In this document: piece by piece, positions 1 to 8,516 of the stretch | How the letters are laid out: every line of letters begins with the position of its first letter | How positions within the stretch are numbered: the stretch's first letter is position 1 | Assembly: GCA_017861495.1 (NCBI GenBank) | Contig: JAGFXW010000031.1 | Span: forward strand, 1 to 14,539 | DNA length: 14,539 nt | Reading direction: 5' to 3' | Source of the DNA: Bacillota bacterium | Lineage (GTDB): Bacteria > Bacillota_C > Negativicutes > CTSoil-072 | The notes under the pieces: model-generated | Told to the model about the DNA's origin: nothing | Database searches by the model: none | What the model saw: the letters and a program-made list of their open reading frames with translations, nothing else | Made by a program: the position numbers and the translations under genes

Positions 1-1266
<1,266 letters not shown>

Positions 1267-1299
1267 ACTATAATCAAGCGATTAAAAGGAGGTTCCTGC

Positions 1300-1677
1300 A
1301 TGAAACCATTATATAAAATCGACATCATCACCCGGCCGGAAAAGTTGGAAGAACTCAAACAAGCCATGTACGACATTAAGGTAACCGGCATGACGGTAAC
1401 CCAAGTATACGGATGCGGATTGACCAAGGGCCATACCGAAGTGTATCGCGGGAAAGAATACAGTATTAATCTGTTGCCGAAAGTGAAAGTAGAAATCGTG
1501 GTCTGCGAAGTACCGGTTCGCACCGTAATCGAGGCTGCCAAAAAAGCGTTGCAAACCGGCCAGGTTGGCGACGGAAAAATCTTCATCTACCCGATTGAAA
1601 ATGCGGTTCGGATCCGCACCGGCGAAGAAGGCGATGTCGCCATTATGGACCCGGCGGGTGTGGTCCTGCCAAAATAA
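1300..1677 (+). CDS. P-II family nitrogen regulatory protein (GlnB/GlnK type)
   Basis: Trimeric cytosolic signal protein that reads ATP/ADP and 2-oxoglutarate and blocks or releases the Amt channel. The 125 residues cover the whole family fold. The T-loop (about residues 40-58) carries HTEVYRGKEY, with Tyr49 and Tyr54 matching Tyr46 and Tyr51 of E. coli GlnB. Lys61 matches the 2-oxoglutarate ligand Lys58, GDGKIF (90-95) is the B-loop, and RIRTGEE (104-110) is the C-terminal signature. The residue matching Gln39, which helps hold Mg-ATP and 2-oxoglutarate, is Thr42 here. The C-terminus runs about ten residues past the E. coli protein. The start is set by a strong AAAGGAGGT at 1285-1293. Placement directly after amt suggests a GlnK role; GlnB or another paralogue cannot be excluded, so no symbol is given. 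Confidence 0.96.
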   Translation: MKPLYKIDIITRPEKLEELKQAMYDIKVTGMTVTQVYGCGLTKGHTEVYRGKEYSINLLPKVKVEIVVCEVPVRTVIEAAKKALQTGQVGDGKIFIYPIENAVRIRTGEEGDVAIMDPAGVVLPK

Positions 1678-1687
1678 TTCAACTGCC

Positions 1688-1733
1688 AAAAACGAGCCCC
1701 TGGTGGAGGATTTTCCGCCAGGGGCTCGTTTTT
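1688..1733. terminator. Bidirectional rho-independent terminator between convergent genes
   Basis: A 20-base left arm (1688-1707) pairs with the right arm 1714-1733 through one G-U pair and a six-base loop. The outer five pairs are A-T, so transcripts from either strand end in a GC-rich stem followed by a U run. It lies 10 bases past the P-II stop codon and 10 bases past the diguanylate cyclase stop on the other strand, so it should end both operons. Confidence 0.92.
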
Positions 1734-1743
1734 GTTACTTCTA

Positions 1744-4125
1744 TTATGCTGTCTCAACCCGGTTGCGTCCCATTTTTTTCGCTCTATACAAAGCCTGGTC
1801 CGCGGTCTGAACCAAATCCGTTTCCGTCATAGATACGGCGTCGTCTTTTTCCGGCAGGGCCGCTACGCCAATGCTAACCGTCAACGACACGAACCCATTA
1901 TCTGTAGCAAACCGGGTCCGACTGACGGCATCACGAAACCGTTCCGCCATCTGTGCCACGACATCCAACCCGGTTTCCGGCAAAATAATAATAAATTCTT
2001 CTCCGCCATAGCGGGCTGCCAGATCCGTTTTTCGAAATAAATTCCGCAATAAGTCGCCCATCGTTTTCAGAATGAGGTCTCCTGCCGGATGGCCATAGGT
2101 GTCATTAATTTGTTTAAAATGATCAATATCCAGCATCATTAACGAGAGGGACCGATCATACCGCCGCGCGCGGCCAAATTCCCGGCCTAGAATAAAATCG
2201 AAAAAACGACGATTGGCCAATCCGGTTAACGCGTCAGTATAACCGACTTCCCGTACACTCTCAAACAAATAGGACCGTTCGATTGCCACCGCCGTTTGGT
2301 TCGCAATTAATTGTAACTTTTCGCGACTGTAGGCGTTTTGTTCACTGTCTACACTTTGCGGCAAAATATATACAACAATGCCCTGCAAAACACCGCGCGA
2401 ATAGAAGGGAAGCACTTCCGGCCGGAGGCCGGAAGGCCTGGCCGCCGCGGAAACGACCGCGTTCAACAGCAGCGGCGGGGTCTTGTGTTTATAATCTTCC
2501 AACCGCTCTGCCTGCAATCCCTCCAAGACCCGCAATATATTTTTTCGTTCCACATCGGAAAAGCCATAATGAAAAACTTCCTGCGCCAGGATGGTTTCGC
2601 CCTGAGACCGCAGCAAAACAGCAACCGCCGTTTGCGCCTTCAGGGCCCGGACAAGCAAATTGGCAATACTGTGCAAAATAACGAAAGAAGAGGTTCCGTC
2701 ATTAACGGCTTGCAAACATTGGACCAGCAGTTCTAATTCCATAGTTGCCGTTCTACTGCCCGCATATCCCTTGGCATTGTAAATAACAATCGCCGCAAAT
2801 TCCGAAAAGGTGGCTAGAGAACCGGCATCCTGGCTGGAAAAACTTTTTCCCTGGCGGGATAAAATTTCCAAAACACCGACTGGCCGATCCTGAAACAGAA
2901 TGGGGACTCCAACCATAGAACGAAATCCGCCGTAAGCGTTCTCCTCCAACGCCGCCGGTCCCATTCGGTTAAAATCTTCCACAAACAAGGTTTTGGCTTC
3001 TGAAAATACTTTACGGGTAAAAACGGATTTCCAGCCCATTTGGTCCAACGGCACGGCACTCCGATAGGCCACCGTCTGCAACGTCGGTGGCACACCCCCG
3101 GTTAACGTTAAAAAAACATGGTTTGTATTAAAGGACTTGGCCGCAATGGCTACGATTTGTTCCAAAAGTTCCTGATATTCCATCCGCCCTAATGTCATAT
3201 TCTGGATTTGCTCAAACATTTCCCGCATAAGCCGGTGGCTTTTTTCCGTACTGACTTTTTGCATGGCATCCCGCAGCATAATCCGGTTTTCCGCGGCTTC
3301 ACGCGACGCTTTTTCATACCGGGTCCGGCAAAGTTCAACGGTCTCATTCAATTTTTCAAGCCGACTGGAAGGACGGTCCGTCAGCAAGCCGGTAAAAATA
3401 CCTGCCACAATCAAATACGCGGTGAATTCGTAAGCCGAAGCCAATAGCAGAGCGGCGCTGCTGCCCCCTATGCCCAATGCATGCGTCGCCGAAGACAGCG
3501 CCGCCAATACCAATCCAGCCTGCAGCCAAAGCGCAAACCGCCGGCGCACAGGCAACCGCCGGCTCAAACAAGCTTCCGCCAAATAGCACAGAGCGGCAGT
3601 TCCGTCAATAAAAACCGGAATCGACAGGGATTGACCGGCTATCGTAACCGCTGCCGAAAAAACTGCCGGTATCCCCATAATCAGTAAAGCCAAACCTACA
3701 GCCGCCAACCCGGTCTGCTTGAGAAGCGTCCCGGGCAAAAAGGCGGCAGAGGAACGATTACACATCACTGCGCCAATTCCAAACGCAATGCCCAGCCTCC
3801 CCCAGGGCCAACAGATCCCCGCGTAAGACGGAAGTACCAAGGCAACAACAAACAGTACTCCGGCAAAGAAAAGGGCCGCAACCGATAGATCCACGCGCAT
3901 GTGCCGGACCACAGTTCCTCCGTTATACCAAAAAAGCAATGGCGCCGCCAGGGCAACCATTGTACAACCCACATGCAAAAGCGCTGACAGCGGCATACCA
4001 TATTGCTCGGGCAATGCCAGCCAGGTTGGATTCAATGCCAGAAAAGCAACCGGAATGCCCAGTAACAACGCCGTGCCCAAACATCTCCCATAGCAGCGCA
4101 AGCCTCTTTTCCTCATCAACTGCAT
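1744..4125 (-). CDS. Membrane-bound GAF-GAF-GGDEF diguanylate cyclase
   Basis: Predicted to make cyclic di-GMP from two GTP at the membrane. The 793 residues run as follows: about eight hydrophobic segments between residues 16 and 248; a charged, probably coiled-coil linker (about 252-310); a GAF domain (about 316-450); a second, more diverged GAF-like domain (about 479-620); and a C-terminal GGDEF domain (625-790). The cyclase looks active: metal-binding Asp666 in LDIDHFK, NDTYGH at 674-679 and the GGEEF signature at 707-711. The inhibitory I-site RKTD (698-701) sits five residues before GGEEF, so product inhibition is expected. I cannot match the membrane part to a named sensor family. The ATG at 4125 has AGGAG upstream; Met4 is an alternative. 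The gene starts 53 bases after the hexokinase stop with no strong terminator between, so the two are probably co-transcribed. The GAF ligands are unknown. Confidence 0.93.
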   Translation of the reverse strand: MQLMRKRGLRCYGRCLGTALLLGIPVAFLALNPTWLALPEQYGMPLSALLHVGCTMVALAAPLLFWYNGGTVVRHMRVDLSVAALFFAGVLFVVALVLPSYAGICWPWGRLGIAFGIGAVMCNRSSAAFLPGTLLKQTGLAAVGLALLIMGIPAVFSAAVTIAGQSLSIPVFIDGTAALCYLAEACLSRRLPVRRRFALWLQAGLVLAALSSATHALGIGGSSAALLLASAYEFTAYLIVAGIFTGLLTDRPSSRLEKLNETVELCRTRYEKASREAAENRIMLRDAMQKVSTEKSHRLMREMFEQIQNMTLGRMEYQELLEQIVAIAAKSFNTNHVFLTLTGGVPPTLQTVAYRSAVPLDQMGWKSVFTRKVFSEAKTLFVEDFNRMGPAALEENAYGGFRSMVGVPILFQDRPVGVLEILSRQGKSFSSQDAGSLATFSEFAAIVIYNAKGYAGSRTATMELELLVQCLQAVNDGTSSFVILHSIANLLVRALKAQTAVAVLLRSQGETILAQEVFHYGFSDVERKNILRVLEGLQAERLEDYKHKTPPLLLNAVVSAAARPSGLRPEVLPFYSRGVLQGIVVYILPQSVDSEQNAYSREKLQLIANQTAVAIERSYLFESVREVGYTDALTGLANRRFFDFILGREFGRARRYDRSLSLMMLDIDHFKQINDTYGHPAGDLILKTMGDLLRNLFRKTDLAARYGGEEFIIILPETGLDVVAQMAERFRDAVSRTRFATDNGFVSLTVSIGVAALPEKDDAVSMTETDLVQTADQALYRAKKMGRNRVETA

Positions 4126-4178
4126 CGTTCTCGTTCTCCTCTACCTGCAACTCAATTTATTTACAAAAATCCCCTTCT

Positions 4179-5459
4179 CTATTTGGGGCTCGCAATCGCA
4201 GCGGCAATGGCAGCGCCAATTCCTGATCCGTCCTGCACGGCCGTAATGCGCAGCGCACCAACCTGATCCGGCAAAACTTCTTCTACTGCCGAGCGCAGCC
4301 AGTCTGCGTAGCCCGGAAATTTTCTGTACAGCGAACCATCGATGCCAATAGTATGCTTGCGCATTACCTCCGGATCACTGTATCGCAGCACTCCGACCAG
4401 CGCAGCGGCTGCCAGTCGGGCAGAGCGCCGGCACGCCAGATACGCCAAACCCGCCAAAAAGTCTTCATCCTGTACGGCAAAACCCCGTAGATTAGCCGCC
4501 CGATTGGCAAAAACCGGATTGAGAAAACAAGCCAGATCAATAGCGGTCAAACTGTACGGCTGGCTGAGATACTGTTCACACCGTGGTGATAGGATCCCGT
4601 GATCGGCAGCGCCCAAGGCCATCCTTCGCACGAGTTCACCCAGATATTGTCCCCCAACCATCTTTTCCATCACTTGCGCGCCCGGTTTTTCGCTGGCATC
4701 ATCCAATAAACGGTCATAGCGGTTCTGTATTAAACAAGAAAAATTTCCCGATTCCAAATTATAGATCATCGGGTCAGCGCGATCAGTCCCGGCACGGCGA
4801 AAACAAAGGTTATGGCCGGTTCCGCAAATTGCGCCGATATCGGCGGTTGAATACCGGTACGCAGCAGCAAGCAAAGTACCTACCGTATCATTGAGGATAG
4901 CCGTTTGGGTAATCCGGCTTTGATGGCGGTCCAGCGCAGCCTGCAGGAGGCTGCCCACTTCTCTGCCTTCCACTCCGGGTGTTGCAATTTCTTTGGTCCA
5001 GGCAATCAACTCCGCTTGCGAACGGCTTATTTGCCGGCAAGGAAATGAAAACGTATGCCCCAGATAATAGACTGGCTGCTCTTCAGCAACCGTGATAATC
5101 AGGCGGGCCAGAAAATCAAACAACTCTTCCGCCGAAGAAGTTTTTGCCGTATAATCATAAGTTCCATTTACGGCCCGCAACGGAACCGACCGTTGTTTTA
5201 CCACCGTACCGGTTCGACCATCTAAATGAACCAACATCGCGCGCACATTAGTTCCGCCGAAATCCAACGCCAAAAAACATCCCGTTTCTTTTCCCGTCGG
5301 TAAATCGAGAAACGATGGCAGCATCTGCAGCGAACTTTCTTTTCCCCTGCTGCGGGCTTCTATCGCCGCGCAAAAATCGGCAGAAATTTGTTGCAGAGTT
5401 GATGTACCCACTTCCATTTCTTCGCGCATTTGCCGCATGATAGCCTGCCTGCCGGACAT
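4179..5459 (-). CDS. Eukaryote-type hexokinase (Hexokinase_1/Hexokinase_2 fold)
   Basis: Phosphorylates glucose or a related hexose at C6 with ATP in the cytosol. The 426 residues follow the eukaryotic hexokinase pattern rather than the ROK or E. coli Glk pattern: phosphate loop LDFGGTN (65-71), FSFPC (137-141), WTK at 154-156, catalytic Asp191 in LNDTVGT, GTGHN (213-217), Glu236 in NLESG, Glu265 in EKMVGGQYLGE, then IGIDGSLY and QDGSGIGAA near the C-terminus. The residues that contact glucose in yeast and human enzymes (the Ser of FSFP, Thr-Lys of WTK, Asn-Asp, and the two Glu) all appear to be present. The length is slightly under the 450-480 residues usual for a single eukaryotic unit. The ATG at 5459 is preceded by AAAGGGGG. 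Downstream is the diguanylate cyclase. Sugar preference cannot be read from sequence. Confidence 0.93.
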   Translation of the reverse strand: MSGRQAIMRQMREEMEVGTSTLQQISADFCAAIEARSRGKESSLQMLPSFLDLPTGKETGCFLALDFGGTNVRAMLVHLDGRTGTVVKQRSVPLRAVNGTYDYTAKTSSAEELFDFLARLIITVAEEQPVYYLGHTFSFPCRQISRSQAELIAWTKEIATPGVEGREVGSLLQAALDRHQSRITQTAILNDTVGTLLAAAYRYSTADIGAICGTGHNLCFRRAGTDRADPMIYNLESGNFSCLIQNRYDRLLDDASEKPGAQVMEKMVGGQYLGELVRRMALGAADHGILSPRCEQYLSQPYSLTAIDLACFLNPVFANRAANLRGFAVQDEDFLAGLAYLACRRSARLAAAALVGVLRYSDPEVMRKHTIGIDGSLYRKFPGYADWLRSAVEEVLPDQVGALRITAVQDGSGIGAAIAAAIASPK

Positions 5460-5513
5460 ATGGCGCCCCCTTTGTATCGGTTACGGTTTTTCCTTAAAAT
5501 CTTGCTCTTCTAT

Positions 5514-5542
5514 ATTGTAAATTTTAACACCTACCAACAAAA
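5514..5542 (-). promoter_or_regulatory. Candidate promoter for the hexokinase-cyclase operon
   Basis: The AT-rich gap between the pdxT terminator and the hexokinase holds TACAAT (minus strand, 5514-5519), one base off the ideal -10. The sequence 17 bases upstream, TTTTGT (5537-5542), is a poor -35. TTGTTG at 5535-5540 is an alternative -35, spaced 17 bases from an overlapping, weaker -10. A promoter here is expected because the upstream operon has its own terminator, but the exact boxes are uncertain. Confidence 0.35.
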
Positions 5543-5564
5543 CTCCTGCCCAGAGCCTGGTTTG

Positions 5565-5605
5565 CGGTAAAAAGAAAAACCAACGACGCTGCAACTGTCG
5601 TTGGT
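5565..5605 (-). terminator. Rho-independent terminator after pdxT
   Basis: On the minus strand the nine-base arms ACCAACGAC (5597-5605) and GTCGTTGGT (5579-5587) are perfectly complementary around a nine-base loop. They are followed by a U-rich run (TTTTTCTTTTT, 5568-5578). The hairpin begins 10 bases after the pdxT stop codon and should end the pdxST transcript. Confidence 0.9.
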
Positions 5606-5615
5606 CTGTTTCCGC

Positions 5616-6200
5616 TTAGCCGGCAACCATGTTGATAAAATACCGATGAACCCTCTCATCATTTGTCAATTCAGGGTGAAACGCCGTGGCTAAAAACTTT
5701 CCTTGCCGGGCAATGACGATTTTGCCGTGTACCTTGGCGAGAGCTTGAACTCCCGGCCCGGCCTCCTCAATATAAGGAGCTCTGATAAACACAGCGCGCA
5801 ACGGGATGTCCCCCAATTCAGGAACATCCATCTCGGCCTCAAAACTTTCGCGCTGGCGGCCGAACGCGTTCCTCTGAACCTTGATATCCATCAATCCTAG
5901 CCGCGGCTGATCACTACCGATAATTTCCTTGGCAAGCATGATCATTCCGGCGCAAGTCCCATAAATCGCCATCCCTTGTGCGGCCCGGGCTTTAATTTTT
6001 TCCATGAGGCCCCATTCAACCATCAACTTGCCGATCGTCGTACTTTCGCCGCCCGGGATCACCAAGCCCTGCACTTGATCCAGTTCTTCCGGTTTGCGAA
6101 TTTCAACCGTTTCTACGCCACATCGTTCCAGCATCCGCCGATGCTCACGAAAAGCGCCCTGCAATGCCAGTACACCGATGCATATTTTCCCTGTACTCAC
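5616..6200 (-). CDS. pdxT: PLP synthase glutaminase subunit PdxT (GTG start)
   Basis: Glutaminase half of the DXP-independent pyridoxal 5'-phosphate synthase; it releases ammonia from glutamine and channels it to PdxS. The 194 residues match the family's usual length. Visible are PGGESTTIGKL (49-59), the nucleophile Cys83 in YGTCAGM, and the His175/Glu177 pair in AFHPEL, a complete class I glutaminase triad. The same frame stays open to 6335, but that would overlap pdxS and add about 45 non-homologous residues. The GTG at 6198-6200 has AGGAG eight bases upstream and puts IGVLALQGAFREH near the N-terminus, as in known PdxT. The start lies 28 bases after the pdxS stop. Confidence 0.97.
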   Translation of the reverse strand: MSTGKICIGVLALQGAFREHRRMLERCGVETVEIRKPEELDQVQGLVIPGGESTTIGKLMVEWGLMEKIKARAAQGMAIYGTCAGMIMLAKEIIGSDQPRLGLMDIKVQRNAFGRQRESFEAEMDVPELGDIPLRAVFIRAPYIEEAGPGVQALAKVHGKIVIARQGKFLATAFHPELTNDERVHRYFINMVAG

Positions 6201-6208
6201 TTGTCTAT

Positions 6209-6213
6209 CTCCT
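6209..6213 (-). promoter_or_regulatory. Ribosome binding site that sets the pdxT GTG start
   Basis: AGGAG on the minus strand, eight bases before the GTG and located after the pdxS stop codon. It supports independent translation of pdxT from the GTG rather than from any in-frame codon inside pdxS. Confidence 0.85.
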
Positions 6214-6228
6214 GACTCAAAGTTTCTA

Positions 6229-7110
6229 TTACCAACCGCGTTCCTGCATTCGTTCATGCGGAGCAATAGTAGAGATTTCAATACCGACCATCGCCTCGCC
6301 CAAGTCGCGGGAAATCTCGCCCAACAGTTTGGCATCCTGATAATAAGTAGTTGCCGCTACAATGGCTTTGGCCCGTTTTGCCGGATCGCCGGATTTAAAG
6401 ATTCCGGAACCAACAAAAATGCCGTCGCAGCCTAAGTGCATCATCAATGCGGCATCAGCCGGCGTAGCAATGCCGCCGGCAGCAAAATTAACGACCGGCA
6501 GACGGCCCAGTTTTTTAACCTGTTGGACCAATTCCAACGGAGCCGCAATATTCTTGGCAAAAGCCGCCACTTCTTCATCTGGAAGGTTTTGCAATTGGCG
6601 GATTTCGCTCATAACCATCCGGATATGCTTGACTGCTTCTACAACATTGCCGGTTCCCGGTTCGCCTTTGGTGCGGATCATAGCCGCCCCTTCGCCAATG
6701 CGGCGCAGCGCTTCACCCAAGTTTTTGGCTCCGCAAACAAACGGCACTTTAAATTGTTCTTTATTGATGTGGTATTTGTCATCCGCCGGGGTAAGAACTT
6801 CACTCTCATCGATGTAATCGACGCCCAACGATTCCAAGATTCGCGCTTCAACAAAATGGCCGATCCGCGCTTTGGCCATAACCGGAATAGTTACAGCTTC
6901 CATGATTTTTAAAACCACTGTCGGGTCCGCCATGCGGGCAACACCGCCGGCTGCCCGTATATCAGCCGGCACACGCTCCAATGCCATAACTGCACATGCG
7001 CCTGCTTCTTCCGCAATTTTTGCCTGTTCAGGGGTCGTGACGTCCATAATAACGCCGCCTTTTAGCATTTCTGCCAAACCGGCTTTTACACGAAATGTTC
7101 CTTGTTCCAT
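6229..7110 (-). CDS. pdxS: Pyridoxal 5'-phosphate synthase subunit PdxS
   Basis: Synthase half of the PdxST complex. It condenses ribose 5-phosphate (or ribulose 5-phosphate), glyceraldehyde 3-phosphate and ammonia from PdxT into PLP, as a dodecamer of TIM barrels. The 293 residues match the family length. Key residues are visible: Asp23 (GGVIMDV), Lys80 ([10 protein letters not shown]), which forms the first Schiff base, Lys148 (RTKGEPGTG), the second lysine, and the phosphate-binding [13 protein letters not shown] and [12 protein letters not shown] loops. The ATG at 7110 is preceded by GGAGGT nine bases upstream. It is the first gene of the pdxST operon, with its own promoter at 7168-7196. 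No MocR/PdxR-type regulator is in the window. Confidence 0.99.
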   Translation of the reverse strand: MEQGTFRVKAGLAEMLKGGVIMDVTTPEQAKIAEEAGACAVMALERVPADIRAAGGVARMADPTVVLKIMEAVTIPVMAKARIGHFVEARILESLGVDYIDESEVLTPADDKYHINKEQFKVPFVCGAKNLGEALRRIGEGAAMIRTKGEPGTGNVVEAVKHIRMVMSEIRQLQNLPDEEVAAFAKNIAAPLELVQQVKKLGRLPVVNFAAGGIATPADAALMMHLGCDGIFVGSGIFKSGDPAKRAKAIVAATTYYQDAKLLGEISRDLGEAMVGIEISTIAPHERMQERGW

Positions 7111-7167
7111 ACTGAAAAAACCTCCAATGACACTATATTCTATCTAATTAAGGATATATCTCACTAC

Positions 7168-7196
7168 AGTATACGATAAATTGGCGGATACGGCAA
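7168..7196 (-). promoter_or_regulatory. Sigma-A type promoter of pdxST
   Basis: On the minus strand TTGCCG (7191-7196) and TATACT (7168-7173) are separated by exactly 17 bases. The -10 matches five of six consensus bases and the -35 four of six. It predicts a leader of about 50 bases before the pdxS ATG. The -35 box begins 20 bases past the stop codon of the upstream DUF445 gene, so there is little room for a terminator and some read-through is likely. Confidence 0.75.
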
Positions 7197-7216
7197 TAAT
7201 ACTTTTTCTGTCTGCT

Positions 7217-8500
7217 TTACGGCAGCCACCGTTGAACCGCCGGCAATATTAACGGATCGTAAACATAGGTTCCGAACAGGGACAGCAATAACCCTACCAC
7301 TCCGCCGACCACAGTCCCATTAATCCGGATCCATTGCAAATCTTCGCCGGCTTTGTCTTCCACAAACGCACTGAGATCGCGGTTTGTCAAAATACTCAAC
7401 GCATCGCGGGCCGCTGTTCCGATCCAGTGATGCTCCGTTTCCAGAACGCGAAATACCATCTCTTTGCAATACGCTTCCAGCCAGGCCAGCTTCTTCGGAT
7501 CGGCTTGAACCGAATCCCAATATTGGTCGATTTGCAGCAAAATCCACACAAACGCATGCTTCTGGCCTCGCTGCAGGCAAATCTCCGTCAACCTCGTCAA
7601 AACTCCGGTTAAATCCGCCCTCTGCATAAAATCCGTCTGCCAGTCGGCGATTGCGTGCTGCCAGCGTGAATCCGACCCCATATTACGGGCAATATCCGCT
7701 AATCCTTCCGTCAACCAGCGGCGCAAAGGATGATCTGTTTCCCGCAGTTGGCTGAGCAGCTTCAACGTTTCCTGCTGCAACGCGTCAGCCGCTTCCTCCA
7801 AATTGATGCTGTCCGTTGCCAGCCCGATTTTCAACGCCAGCTTTTGGAAGAAGTTTTGCGTATCTTGCTCCGTATGTGCCTGTAAATAACGCAGGATCAG
7901 ATTCCGGGCCGCTGGAGTCTTCGCCTTTGCCTGCAATTCATCCAGTATATAGGTAATTATTTTATCTTCTTCATGGTTTTGCAATATCCATTGCAATAAC
8001 TCACGAAGCTGCGAGGCCAGCGGCCACTCTGCGGACCGGCTTTTTATAAACTGCTCGATCACGTCGGCAACGGCTTTCGGGTCCATTTTTGCAAAAACAC
8101 TGCGCAAAATATCTTCCATCACACTGCGAAAAATGCGGCGGCCTTCTTTATTCTCCAGCCAATCCACCAGCACAGCAACAAAACTGACGCGTTCCAACCG
8201 GTTTTTCAGTGAAGCCAAATTCAAAAATTCTTTCTCCACCGCTGTGGAAATCCCGCGGATCACGCTCTCCCGGTTACGCGGAATCAACGCAGTATGCCAC
8301 CCAAAACCCAGCGGCTTGCGAAACAACGCCGTCACAGCAAACCAATCCGCTAATCCGCCAACCAGCGCCGCCTCCATCACGGCAAGCAACAGGCGTGATT
8401 CGATTGCGCCCGGATACAAGTGGCGAACAAACAGCGCTCCGCAAAAACCTACTGCCGCAAAAACCAAAAGAATATCCGCTTTTTTCCAATACACCATCAT
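7217..8500 (-). CDS. DUF445 family membrane protein, second of a tandem pair
   Basis: A 427-residue member of the DUF445 family (PF04286, relatives of E. coli YjiN), whose biochemical role is not established. The N-terminal hydrophobic stretch (about residues 9-27) is followed by the family signature GGLADWFAVTALFRKPLG (48-65) and IPRNRE. A long, charged, mostly helical middle follows. The C-terminus has DLQWIRINGTVVGG and a second hydrophobic segment. This fits a protein with membrane anchors at both ends and a large soluble helical region. It begins 16 bases after the stop of its paralogue, so the two are one operon. The ribosome binding site is modest (GGGG before ATGATG); either Met1 or Met2 could be used. 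Confidence 0.9.
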   Translation of the reverse strand: MMVYWKKADILLVFAAVGFCGALFVRHLYPGAIESRLLLAVMEAALVGGLADWFAVTALFRKPLGFGWHTALIPRNRESVIRGISTAVEKEFLNLASLKNRLERVSFVAVLVDWLENKEGRRIFRSVMEDILRSVFAKMDPKAVADVIEQFIKSRSAEWPLASQLRELLQWILQNHEEDKIITYILDELQAKAKTPAARNLILRYLQAHTEQDTQNFFQKLALKIGLATDSINLEEAADALQQETLKLLSQLRETDHPLRRWLTEGLADIARNMGSDSRWQHAIADWQTDFMQRADLTGVLTRLTEICLQRGQKHAFVWILLQIDQYWDSVQADPKKLAWLEAYCKEMVFRVLETEHHWIGTAARDALSILTNRDLSAFVEDKAGEDLQWIRINGTVVGGVVGLLLSLFGTYVYDPLILPAVQRWLP

Positions 8501-8516
8501 AGCAACCCCAATTTCT

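Noticed and set aside
2283..2736. Overlapping open frames antisense to the diguanylate cyclase
   Set aside because: Arg/Pro/Gln-rich shadow translations of a well-supported gene, without domains or start signals.
4171..4188. CCCC/GGGG hairpin at the hexokinase stop, followed by ATTTTTG on the minus strand
   Set aside because: The stem is only four pairs with a ten-base loop, too weak to call a terminator; at most it could cause slight attenuation.
6201..6335. N-terminal extension of pdxT overlapping pdxS
   Set aside because: The extra 45 residues have no resemblance to PdxT and overlap the strongly conserved end of pdxS in another frame; the GTG at 6200 has a good ribosome site.
6362..6912. 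Two long open frames antisense to pdxS (about 150 residues each)
   Set aside because: They mirror the codon pattern of the highly conserved pdxS, show no recognisable domains, and lack a convincing ribosome site.
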